DNA of 33,090 nucleotides from Rhodobacterales bacterium 32-66-9 (GTDB taxonomy: Bacteria > Pseudomonadota > Alphaproteobacteria > Rhodobacterales > Rhodobacteraceae), in contig NCDY01000011.1 of assembly GCA_002280405.1 (NCBI GenBank), positions 1 through 33,090 on the forward strand, written 5' to 3'. The first letter of the stretch is position 1, and each line of letters starts with the position of its first letter. The position numbers and the translations under genes are program-made. This document shows, one piece after another, positions 23,231 through 31,253 of the stretch. A model generated the notes under the pieces. That model saw only the letters and a list, made by a program, of their open reading frames with translations. It did no database searches and was not told where the DNA came from.

Positions 23231-26200
23231 CTAGTCGGCATAGATCGCCAGTTCGTCCATGATCGAGGTCAGGCATTCCTGCCGATCCTCCCAGGCGTTC
23301 ACGCCGAACAGCTCCTTCATCTCATCCATCGAGATTTCCGAACTGGCCAGCGCGCTCATCAACAGCTCGCGCTGTTCCTGCAGGAAGTCGCGCAGGGTTG
23401 ACTGGGTACGTTCGCGGAACAGCCCGATCTGGATCGTCTTCAGATCATTGATGATCGGGTCGGTCTCGGCGCGGATCAGCTTGTTGAAATCCTGCGCAAA
23501 GGCCTTGTAGCCCCGGCGACGCTGCCACCAGCCCTTCCACCAGCCGACCTGCAGGTCCAAGGCGATGGTCTGGCCCAGGTTGATCGGCGGCGGGATGTAG
23601 CTGACGACCGGCGTCTCGATCTTGAAGCCCTCGACCGTGATCGAGAAGGTCTTGCCGTAAAGGTCGGCGATCTGCACCGCCGTCTCGTTGTTCACCTCGG
23701 CCGCGATGGCGTGCATCTTTTTCAGCACGACCTGGTAGCTGGAGCTGAGCAGCATCCGCAGCCCAAGCGGGCTGTAATGCCAGGTCGCATCCTCGCCATT
23801 GGTCTGCAGGTGCTCGATCAGGCTGTTCGTCGCCCGGTCGAGGAACCTTTCATAGCTCTGGTCGATCCGGTTGGTGAAATCCTTGCAGACGGTGTTGGTC
23901 AGATGCATCAGCTTCTCGACCGCGCCAAGCTCGATCTTGCGAAGCTCTGCGTCAAGTTGCTGCGGGGTCATCGTGCGGTTCAGCTGACCGTCCGATTCCA
24001 GGATGCGGACCTGGTCGACGACATCCAGCGACTGGGCCAGGTTCAGCGCCTGGCGCGACGACTTCTGCAAAGCCTCGCGCACCGGGCCTTCGTACATCCG
24101 CTGGCCAAGAGCATCCAGAAGTGCGGGCACACCCGAGGCATGCCACACAAGCTGCTCGGCCGACCAGCTTTCCATCTTGTCGGCAAAGGCGGCGCGGGTC
24201 CAGTTGATCGCCGACTCGGTCGAGTCGTCGGTCATTTCGTCGATCTTGCCTTCCAGAACCGCGTTCGCCCAATGGGCCGAGCCGTAGATGATGTCGATGT
24301 CCGGCGGGGCGTTGTTCTTTTCCAGAGTGTCCAGGATCGAGCGGTGAATCTCGGGCACCTGGTTGGCAGGGTCCGGCAGTTCGTCGATCCGGTTCACGAA
24401 GATGATGATCTCGCGCGACTGGCGGTGCGCGATCAGGCGGATCAGCGCCATGTCCATCGTCGTCAGCGCCTGGTGCGCGGACAGCACGACGATACAGGAC
24501 CGGCTGTCGCGCACGGCATTGATCGTGATCTGCTCGCGCATCATGAAGGTGTCGTTCACGCCGGGCGTGTCGCGCACGCACAGCTGGACCGGGAAATCCT
24601 CGCGCTCGATATACAGGTCGGCAGATTTGGTGATGTCGGTGAACCGGCCCTGTTCTGCGCCACCCGACTCCTCGTCGCCGACGCAGACATAGCGGCGCAG
24701 CAGCGTGTCGTCGACCGTGCCATAGCGGTGCTCGGTGCCCAGCAGCATCTCGAACTTGCGACCGAGGCGCGCCTGCGCCTTTTCGCGCATCTGCACCACC
24801 TGCAGGCGCAGTTTCTCCAGTTCCTCATCCGCGCCCGCGCGCGCTGCAAGCTGGCCGATCCGGCCACCGTTCGAGACGAGCTTTTCCCATTCGGCATTGT
24901 CGAAGAACTTGAACTTCGCCTTCACGTTCAGCTCAGGGCTGGGCGTGTTGATGTGCAGCGAGGTGACGACCGAGGTCCAGGGGTTCACGTCGGTCGGCAG
25001 CAGGCCCGGCGCGCCGATCATCGCGTTCAGAAGCGAGGTCTTGCCCGCCTTGATCTGGCCGATCACCGTGACCGAAGGCTCGACCTCTCGCACCTGGGTC
25101 ATGATCCGGGTGACCTTCTTGGCCGTGTCCGGGTCGGCCATGGTCACGAAATCGCGCAGCACGTCCTCGAACTGCTTGATCGCATCGGCGATCCGGCCGA
25201 GGCCGGGAAAGTTGCGTTTCAGCGCGACCTCAGGCTCCAGAGCGGCGACGCCGTCAAGCTCGTCCTCGTTTTCAGCAACCGCACCGAGTCCCATGTTCAC
25301 CTCATACCTGCGGGCATGAACCGTCCAGGGCGAACGCCACAAGACAGAAGTCCCCGCAATCATGTCATAAGTTTGGAAAGTGGTCCCAATTGGGCACATT
25401 CTTGACGATTCTACGCTCACAATGGCGTCACACGGCCCGCAATGTTTCCAGTTCGCGTGACCTTTTTCCAGTTGCATCAACATGATGAGGTCCAGCACTT
25501 CCCCAAGGTCGCTGTTGATTCGGCGCATGGCTTCCGAACTGCCCCGGGAAATTACGGCCATCAACTGTTCCCCGGTCTCGCGCGCGTGGTCGAGAATCAG
25601 ATCGACCGGCACCTTGCCACCGGGGTCGATTTCGCGTTCCAGTTCGGCCGAGCGGGCCAGGATCACCGCCACCGCTTCGTCAGCCAGACCCCGGTCGGCA
25701 CCAATCTCCGGTCCGGGAGCGGCAGGCGCTTCGGTCGCGGGCGCGGCCTTTGCGGCGATCCGCGGGCGCTCGCGGCGGGGCGCGGGATCTTCGGTCTCGC
25801 TGCGGCGCTCGCGCATCATGATCGCGCGCGGCGTGAATTGCGCCGCGTCCCCCGCTGGCGGGGACGAGGGGGAAACGGGCACCTCCGCCGGGGCGCGGGC
25901 CGAAGCGGGCAGCCGCGAGATCGGTGTCATCCGCGGCTGGGACTGGGCGGGGACAGGAGGCGTCGGCGCAACCTCGCGCCCGGTGTCGCGCGCTGCCGGC
26001 GGGCGACCGAAGAGCCTGGGACGCTCTGCCGTGGCCGCCGTCCTTGGCTGCGGTGGCGCAATCTCCTCGACGGGGGCGGGGGCGGGATCGGCCGCCGGTT
26101 GCAGAGCATGCGCGGTCTCGGCACTCAGCGCGTCCGACGGGCGTTCCTCTCCGTCCGGGTCGGGTCCGCTCTCCCCTGCGGCGTCCGCGTCCGGCATCTC

Positions 26201-27802
26201 CTCGGGTCGGGCCCGCAGCGAGGACAGGTCCGGCAGCGGCGCGCCGCGCACCATGCCGGCCGCCGTGTCCCGGGTTGCACCGAACGGCTTCGGCTGGGCC
26301 GCCGCCGGGACTTCCGCAGCCGGTTCTGCAGCCGGACGCGGCGTCACCGCGCGCGGGCTCCGTTCGCTCGGTGGCGCCGGACGCTCCGGCCCAGCAGGTC
26401 GTTCCGGGGCGGCCGTGATATCGGCCAGCTTCCGTGCCAGGTCACCGTCATCGGGCGCGGACTGCCCCGTTGCCCGGGGTCGGCGCACCGGCTCGGATGG
26501 CTGCGGCTCTGGCACCGGGGCCGGTGCCTCAGCCTCTGCCTTCGACTTCCACGTAGAGCGCAGCGGCACCATCGGCGCTGCGGCCGGTTCGGCGTCCGAG
26601 GCGACGCGCTTTATCCGATCGGCAAATCGCCTGCGTGAGCCGGGCTGCCCCGGTTCGGCAGGGTCGTGTGCGATTTCGATGTCGCGTGCGGACGGGTCTT
26701 CCGGCCCGCCCACCGGCGCGGCTTGCGGCATATCCCCCGGCTCGGGCGCCATGTCGAAGTCACCGACCGGTTCCACAGTTGCCGGCTCTGCACCGCTTTC
26801 CACCGCCGCCGGATCAAGGTTTCCGGTCTGTCGCGCGCTCGCGACCCTGACGTCTTCGTCCGGCCGTGCCGCATCGGCCGCGTGCCGGGTGTCCTGCGGT
26901 TCCGGCGGCGGGGTCCAGACTTGCTGGACATTGGCCGCCTCTCCCGGCTCGGCAAAGCGGCGTGCCACCAGTTCGCTTGCCTCGACATGGCGCGCCAGCA
27001 GCAGTTCCGCCGTGTCGGTGTCCGCCCGCCGCCCCGACTGGACGCGGGTCTTGATCGCCGCAATCACGGCCGCCGCACCGCTTTCGCGGAAGAGATCGCG
27101 ATTCACCGGCCCTCCGGGGGGCACCGCCGCCCGCGCCTCTTTCGCCGATACCGACAGGATCTGGCGGAATTCCTCGCCCGCGCGCAGCTCGACCCGGTCA
27201 TGCATCGCCGAGGCCTGCTGCCGGCTGCCCAGCAGATCGACCTTGGTCAGGAACATGAAGCTGTTGTCCTTGACCGAATCGGGCAGGCTTTCCCACACCA
27301 CCTGCTCTTTCGGCAGATAGGACGTCGTGCACCAGACCACGATGTCCGCGCGTTTGCTGGCCCAGGTGGCGGCCCGTTTCTGTTCCGCCTCGATCGGCCC
27401 CGCCGAAACTTCCAGCAGGCTGATCACCTTCAGCGCCGCCAGATCCAGTTCCACCGTCACCAAGGCCGGGGCCAACGCCAGAACCTCGGCCAGGTCGCTG
27501 CCCGGCAGGATCTTGGTGCTGCCGTCGGTCAGCGTGCAGATCATCCGTGCCGTGGTGCCGTGCTGGACGATGATCGTCGGCAGACGCAGGGTTTCCGGCA
27601 CGACGACGGTGCCGACCAGAAGGTTCAGGATCGACGATTTTCCTGACCCGGGAAGGCCCAGAAGCGCGATCCGCGCCGGACGCTCCAGCCGTTCGATCAG
27701 GCGCTCGGCAGCCTCTGCCGGACCGCCGGCGGGCAAGAGCCCCCGGTCAAGTGCGCGGCCAAGCCGCTGGGCGACTGTCAGTTCCTCATCCGGATTTGCC
27801 AT
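23231..27802 (-). CDS. Giant two-GTPase dynamin-like protein with a long disordered linker
   Basis: A 1523-residue protein in one uninterrupted frame. The N-terminal GTPase domain (about 40-255) has G1 GLPGSGKSS (49-57), G4 TKVD (186-189) and a SAK-type G5 (219-221), but EVSAG (131-135) where DxxG is expected. Residues 295-700 are Pro/Ala/Glu/Arg-rich and probably disordered. A helical region with a Cys/His cluster (787-803) precedes a second, intact GTPase domain: G1 GQIKAGKTS (915-923), Thr943, G3 DTPG (1078-1081) and G4 NRID (1137-1140). Residues 1240-1520 are mainly helical, with WWKGWWQRRR (1421-1430) as a possible membrane-contacting tip. The gene starts 3 bp after the phosphatase gene. 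Membrane remodelling is inferred from family; the cellular role is unknown. Confidence 0.85.
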   Translation of the reverse strand: MANPDEELTVAQRLGRALDRGLLPAGGPAEAAERLIERLERPARIALLGLPGSGKSSILNLLVGTVVVPETLRLPTIIVQHGTTARMICTLTDGSTKILPGSDLAEVLALAPALVTVELDLAALKVISLLEVSAGPIEAEQKRAATWASKRADIVVWCTTSYLPKEQVVWESLPDSVKDNSFMFLTKVDLLGSRQQASAMHDRVELRAGEEFRQILSVSAKEARAAVPPGGPVNRDLFRESGAAAVIAAIKTRVQSGRRADTDTAELLLARHVEASELVARRFAEPGEAANVQQVWTPPPEPQDTRHAADAARPDEDVRVASARQTGNLDPAAVESGAEPATVEPVGDFDMAPEPGDMPQAAPVGGPEDPSARDIEIAHDPAEPGQPGSRRRFADRIKRVASDAEPAAAPMVPLRSTWKSKAEAEAPAPVPEPQPSEPVRRPRATGQSAPDDGDLARKLADITAAPERPAGPERPAPPSERSPRAVTPRPAAEPAAEVPAAAQPKPFGATRDTAAGMVRGAPLPDLSSLRARPEEMPDADAAGESGPDPDGEERPSDALSAETAHALQPAADPAPAPVEEIAPPQPRTAATAERPRLFGRPPAARDTGREVAPTPPVPAQSQPRMTPISRLPASARAPAEVPVSPSSPPAGDAAQFTPRAIMMRERRSETEDPAPRRERPRIAAKAAPATEAPAAPGPEIGADRGLADEAVAVILARSAELEREIDPGGKVPVDLILDHARETGEQLMAVISRGSSEAMRRINSDLGEVLDLIMLMQLEKGHANWKHCGPCDAIVSVESSRMCPIGTTFQTYDMIAGTSVLWRSPWTVHARRYEVNMGLGAVAENEDELDGVAALEPEVALKRNFPGLGRIADAIKQFEDVLRDFVTMADPDTAKKVTRIMTQVREVEPSVTVIGQIKAGKTSLLNAMIGAPGLLPTDVNPWTSVVTSLHINTPSPELNVKAKFKFFDNAEWEKLVSNGGRIGQLAARAGADEELEKLRLQVVQMREKAQARLGRKFEMLLGTEHRYGTVDDTLLRRYVCVGDEESGGAEQGRFTDITKSADLYIEREDFPVQLCVRDTPGVNDTFMMREQITINAVRDSRSCIVVLSAHQALTTMDMALIRLIAHRQSREIIIFVNRIDELPDPANQVPEIHRSILDTLEKNNAPPDIDIIYGSAHWANAVLEGKIDEMTDDSTESAINWTRAAFADKMESWSAEQLVWHASGVPALLDALGQRMYEGPVREALQKSSRQALNLAQSLDVVDQVRILESDGQLNRTMTPQQLDAELRKIELGAVEKLMHLTNTVCKDFTNRIDQSYERFLDRATNSLIEHLQTNGEDATWHYSPLGLRMLLSSSYQVVLKKMHAIAAEVNNETAVQIADLYGKTFSITVEGFKIETPVVSYIPPPINLGQTIALDLQVGWWKGWWQRRRGYKAFAQDFNKLIRAETDPIINDLKTIQIGLFRERTQSTLRDFLQEQRELLMSALASSEISMDEMKELFGVNAWEDRQECLTSIMDELAIYAD

Positions 27803-27805
27803 ATC

Positions 27806-28936
27806 TTACTTTATGACGGTGACTCGCCGTGGCCGCAACCTGACTGGAGACAAATCCTCGACCGCCGGGTCGGGGTTGCTTTCTTGCACCGCCTGCCCGG
27901 CCTGCCGCGGCGTCCGTGCGACCCATGGTTCCGGTAAAGGCAGCGGTGTCGGAGCCAGTCTCGGGGTCGGCGCCGGGGCCCTTGCCGGTCCGATCACCGG
28001 GGCGGCCGCCGGAACGGGCGTCACGAATTGGGCAGGCTTCTGCAACGGCTGCGACAAATGATCCGGTGCCACTGTCGTCAAGCGGCGCGGCCGCGCGACA
28101 GCCGTCGAAGGCCCGCGCGGGCGTTCCTGCCCGGACCGGACCGAGGCGTCATTCACCTTGATCACGGTAAAGCTGATGTTGTCCTGATCCGGGTCATCCA
28201 GGCGGATCAGGTCTTCCAGAAGCCGTTCGGCAATCTCGGTCGACCGCGCCTTGCGATACCGGTTCAGCACCTTCTCGATCTGGGCATTGGTCAGGAACTG
28301 CACCCCGTCCGAGGCGCAAAGCACGATGTCACCGGCCTGCAGCTCATACGGCTTCGTCGGGCAGTCGATCTTCGGGATCCGCGTGCCCATCAGGACCGAG
28401 ATCAGACAGTTGCGGTCGGGATGGTTGGCCGCGACTTCGGGGTCCATCAGGCCGGACTTCACCATGAAGTCGATCTGCGGCGCCATCGAATGATCCTCGT
28501 TCAGCTGCGAAAGCCTGCCGCCGCGGAACAGGAACAGCGGCGAATCGCCGATCGAGATCCACCACAGCCGGTTTTCCACCAGCGCCGGCACCACCAGGGT
28601 CGCCCCCATCCCCTCGGTCTCGGGGTGGCTGCGGGTGTGCTGGCGCAGCGTCTCGTTCGCGAAATCCGCGATGTTGCGCAGGATCTCGGGCGCCCGGGCC
28701 TCGAACGACCGCACATCCGCGAAATGGAATTTGAGCTCGCTGAACACCTCGGTCAGGACGATCTTGGACGCGACATCGCCCGCCGCATGTCCACCCATTC
28801 CGTCGGCCAGCACCACGAACCCGGCCTCCGCCCCCACCGGGAAGTCTGCGGTGATCGCATCTTCCTGATAGTCGCGTGCGCCCTGGCTGATCCCCGAGGC
28901 TACGTCATAGCGTGGCTCACGCGATCGCCATATCAT
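27806..28936 (-). CDS. PP2C-family serine/threonine protein phosphatase with a disordered C-terminal tail
   Basis: Metal-dependent phosphoserine/phosphothreonine phosphatase of 376 residues. The catalytic domain (about 10-262) has the full motif set: RDYQED (21-26), DGMGGHAAGD (45-54), GMGATLVV (109-116), SIGDSPLFLF (128-137), LCASDG (206-211) and QDN (251-253). These supply the aspartates for the two-metal site. Residues 263-376 are Pro/Arg/Ala-rich and likely disordered. The start overlaps the FHA gene by 20 bp and its stop lies 3 bp before the giant GTPase gene. This FHA-phosphatase pairing resembles the phosphorylation switch of type VI secretion loci, but no secretion gene and no Ser/Thr kinase occur here. 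Confidence 0.92.
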   Translation of the reverse strand: MIWRSREPRYDVASGISQGARDYQEDAITADFPVGAEAGFVVLADGMGGHAAGDVASKIVLTEVFSELKFHFADVRSFEARAPEILRNIADFANETLRQHTRSHPETEGMGATLVVPALVENRLWWISIGDSPLFLFRGGRLSQLNEDHSMAPQIDFMVKSGLMDPEVAANHPDRNCLISVLMGTRIPKIDCPTKPYELQAGDIVLCASDGVQFLTNAQIEKVLNRYRKARSTEIAERLLEDLIRLDDPDQDNISFTVIKVNDASVRSGQERPRGPSTAVARPRRLTTVAPDHLSQPLQKPAQFVTPVPAAAPVIGPARAPAPTPRLAPTPLPLPEPWVARTPRQAGQAVQESNPDPAVEDLSPVRLRPRRVTVIK

Positions 28937-29744
28937 TCGCGTCCCCCTCGGAGTCGACCGCCGACCAATTGAAGTCGGATGTACACAACACTTTCAACAC
29001 CAGAGTGGTCTCTCCGATCTGGATTTCGTCCCCGTCGGCCGCAACCGATGTCGACAGCAGGGGCTTTCCGTTCAGCCGCACCAGGTTCGACTTGCCGCCA
29101 TGCCCGATGTGGAACTGATGCGTCATCGGATCGTAGGCGATTGCCGCATGATGCTGGCGCGAAATCGCCATGTCTCCGAAATCCAGCGCGATGGTCTGGT
29201 CCGACCCACGCCCGATCTGCGACACGCCACGCATCACCGGGAAGGCCGCACCGCGCCCGGGGCCGGCCTTGATCACCAGCCAGCCCGTCGGATACATCAC
29301 CACGCCCGACTTGTCGCCCGGCTCGATGGAGTCCTCCATCCGGCCTTCGTCGAACAACGGCACGACCGATGCCGGTTGCGGCTCGAACCCCAGCACCCGC
29401 GTCTTGGTCCGCGTCGCCCGCCGCCGCACACCCGCATCGGCGGCAATCTCGCGCGCGGGCGTCGGAGCTGGCACCGGGGCCACCGGCTCTTCTTCCATCT
29501 CCCAGATATTCACCCGGGGCGTCGGGCCTTCCTTGGCCACCACCGCGCTGTTGGCGGTCTGCGTCAGGACCTCGGGCGCGCCGTCGGCGAGTTTGGGGAA
29601 CCGGCCCGCAGCCGGACCGTTGCCCTTGGCGACAGACTCGATCGCGGCCTTGGTGGCCTTGATCTGCTCGGCTTCGCTGCCCTTGAACCGGGCACCGCGA
29701 GATGCCTTGGCGTTCCGACGAAACAGCCAGTCGAAGAACTTCAT
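28917..29744 (-). CDS. FHA-domain protein, first gene of the GTPase operon
   Basis: A 275-residue phosphothreonine-binding adaptor. The start at 29744 (MKFFDWLFRRNAKASR) was preferred to an upstream ATG because GGAG lies about 10 nt before it. Residues 1-150 are mostly flexible, with an amphipathic basic N-terminus that could touch membranes and a basic Thr-rich patch (RRRATRTKTR, 107-116). The FHA domain spans about 155-252. Arg179 lies in IGRG, Ser195-Arg196-x-His198 in ISRQHH, and Asn225 in RLNGKPL, the residues that normally contact phosphothreonine. By family knowledge it would recruit a phosphorylated partner; the adjacent PP2C enzyme is the natural eraser. The phosphorylated target is unknown. 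Confidence 0.88.
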   Translation of the reverse strand: MKFFDWLFRRNAKASRGARFKGSEAEQIKATKAAIESVAKGNGPAAGRFPKLADGAPEVLTQTANSAVVAKEGPTPRVNIWEMEEEPVAPVPAPTPAREIAADAGVRRRATRTKTRVLGFEPQPASVVPLFDEGRMEDSIEPGDKSGVVMYPTGWLVIKAGPGRGAAFPVMRGVSQIGRGSDQTIALDFGDMAISRQHHAAIAYDPMTHQFHIGHGGKSNLVRLNGKPLLSTSVAADGDEIQIGETTLVLKVLCTSDFNWSAVDSEGDANDMAIA

Positions 29745-29907
29745 TTTCCGCACTCCACCCCGGGGGGATTCCCCAGGCTCTTTCATCATCAGCCGACACC
29801 GGTTACCAAGGCCTCAACGGGCTTGACGTGACCAGAACCCGGTCACTGGTCGAGCCTTTATCCCTTGCAGCGTCGGTCCCCGAGCCCCATCACGGGCCTT
29901 CATGATT

Positions 29908-29947
29908 GAATTAGGCAAAGACTTTGTCCAAAAAATGATCCTAATTC
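29908..29947. promoter_or_regulatory. Inverted repeats before the FHA/PP2C/dynamin operon
   Basis: GAATTAGG (29908-29915) and CCTAATTC (29940-29947) form an 8-bp inverted repeat. Inside it, CAAAG and CTTTG flank one base (29916-29926), and a run of six A's follows. A further dyad, GTGACC (29828-29833) and GGTCAC (29841-29846), lies nearer the FHA start. The 234-bp gap between ispB and the FHA gene is AT-richer than its surroundings and probably holds the operon promoter or an ispB terminator. I could not pick a convincing -35/-10 pair. Confidence 0.4.
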
Positions 29948-29978
29948 GGTCATTTCGCGGATCAAGTTGTTCCACGCC

Positions 29979-30995
29979 TCAGGATAGGCGACCGACCACG
30001 AAATCCGCAAGCTCGGACAGAGTGTCGCGGAGGGAATGCGCGGGCAGGTTGAAAAGTGCGGCCTTTGCCCGACGAGCCCAGGCCAGTGCATCGGCACGGG
30101 CGGCAGATATTGCGTCATGCCGACGAAGAATCACCATGGCCTGTGCCAGATCGCCGTCGCGCTGGTCGCCCTTCTCGATCACCCGGACCCAGAACGCGCG
30201 CTCTTCCGCATCGGCTTTGGCGACCGCCTTGATCAAAGGCAGCGTCAGTTTCCGTTCCCGGAAATCATCGCCGGTATTCTTGCCGATCAGCGCATCCGAG
30301 CCGCCGTAATCGAGAATGTCGTCGACAATCTGGAAGGCAATTCCCAGGGCATCACCGTAGTCGCGCAGCGCGGCAACTTCCGCCTCGCCTGCGCCCGCGA
30401 TGATCCCGCCGACCTCGGTCGCCGCCGCGAACAGAGCCGCAGTCTTGCCCCGGACGACCTGCAGATAGATCCGCTCATCCGTGCCCAGGTCCTGCGCCGC
30501 AGTAAGCTGCAGCACCTCGCCCTCGGCAATCGTGGCCGAGGCGTTGGCCAGGATATCCAGAACCCGCAGGTTGCCGGTTTCCACCATCAACTGGAAGCTG
30601 CGCGAAAAAAGGTAGTCGCCCACGAGGACGCTGGATTTGTTGTCCCACAGCAGGTTCGCCGTCGGCCGTCCGCGCCGCCGGTGGCTTTCGTCGACCACGT
30701 CATCATGCAGCAAGGTTGCGGTGTGGATGAATTCGACGGTGGCGGCCAGCTTGACATGGTCGCCGCCCGCGTAGCCGAACATCCGTGCCGCTGCGAGCGT
30801 CAGCAGCGGCCGCAACCGCTTGCCCCCGGCCTCGACCAGATGCGCCGTCACTTCGGGAATGCGTGGCGCGTGCTCGCTGGCCATCCGCTGCCGGATCAGC
30901 AGGTTCACAGCGGCCATGTCTTCGGCTAGAAGGGCGCTCAGCCGGTCCTGCGGTGTCACCGTTTTCTGCACCGCGCTGTCGCCCGCCCCGTCCAT
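29979..30995 (-). CDS. ispB: Long-chain all-trans polyprenyl diphosphate synthase (octaprenyl/decaprenyl)
   Basis: Builds the isoprenoid side chain of ubiquinone from farnesyl or geranylgeranyl diphosphate and IPP. The 338-residue protein has GGKRLRP (57-63), the first Asp-rich motif LLHDDVVDESHRRRGRPT (DDVVD 98-102), GDYLFSRSF, and the second motif FQIVDDILDY (DDILD 225-229). Ala at the fifth position before the first motif is consistent with a long product. The open frame extends upstream, but ATG at 30995 gives the normal length. Related Rhodobacterales make ubiquinone-10, so a decaprenyl product is likely but not provable here. The next gene is divergent and only 42 bp away. Confidence 0.92.
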   Translation of the reverse strand: MDGAGDSAVQKTVTPQDRLSALLAEDMAAVNLLIRQRMASEHAPRIPEVTAHLVEAGGKRLRPLLTLAAARMFGYAGGDHVKLAATVEFIHTATLLHDDVVDESHRRRGRPTANLLWDNKSSVLVGDYLFSRSFQLMVETGNLRVLDILANASATIAEGEVLQLTAAQDLGTDERIYLQVVRGKTAALFAAATEVGGIIAGAGEAEVAALRDYGDALGIAFQIVDDILDYGGSDALIGKNTGDDFRERKLTLPLIKAVAKADAEERAFWVRVIEKGDQRDGDLAQAMVILRRHDAISAARADALAWARRAKAALFNLPAHSLRDTLSELADFVVGRLS

Positions 30996-31037
30996 GCTGT
31001 CCTTGCCCCGCGCGTCCGGCGAGAGTAACCCGATCCG

Positions 31038-31253
31038 ATGAAGGAACTTCTGCGCACGACCGACCCCACAGTGATCGCCTTCGCCACGGTCCTTCTTGAC
31101 GGCGAGGGTATAGCCGCGTTTCCGCTGGACGTCCACATGAGCATCCTTGACGGCAGCCTTGGCATCTTGCCGCAGCGCCTGATGGTGGCGGATCAGGATC
31201 ACTTCCGCGCGACAGCCATCCTGCGTGACAACGACATCCTGCCGGACCGCTGA
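31038..31253 (+). CDS. DUF2007 domain protein (putative signal-transducing small protein)
   Basis: A 71-residue protein (MKELLRTTDPTVIAFATVLL) with the DUF2007 pattern: a strand-helix start in which a short segment of the chain is compared with DPTVIAF, then DVHMSILDGSLGILPQRLMV and a C-terminal acidic end. The biochemical function of DUF2007 is not established. Its stop overlaps the start of the methyltransferase gene (TGATG), so both are translated together. The gap to the divergent ispB is too short for two well-separated promoters. Confidence 0.8.
   Translation: MKELLRTTDPTVIAFATVLLDGEGIAAFPLDVHMSILDGSLGILPQRLMVADQDHFRATAILRDNDILPDR

Noticed and set aside
25482-27320. A 612-residue plus-strand open frame opposite the linker of the giant GTPase
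   Set aside because: Low-complexity Ser/Ala/Gly/Arg composition, no recognisable motif, and it lies antisense to the well-supported 1523-residue gene; it is open only because of the high GC content.
27806-29744. FHA plus PP2C as part of a type VI secretion locus
   Set aside because: No Tss/Imp/Vas, VgrG, Hcp or ClpV-type gene is present in the window; the neighbours are dynamin-like GTPases and flagellar genes.
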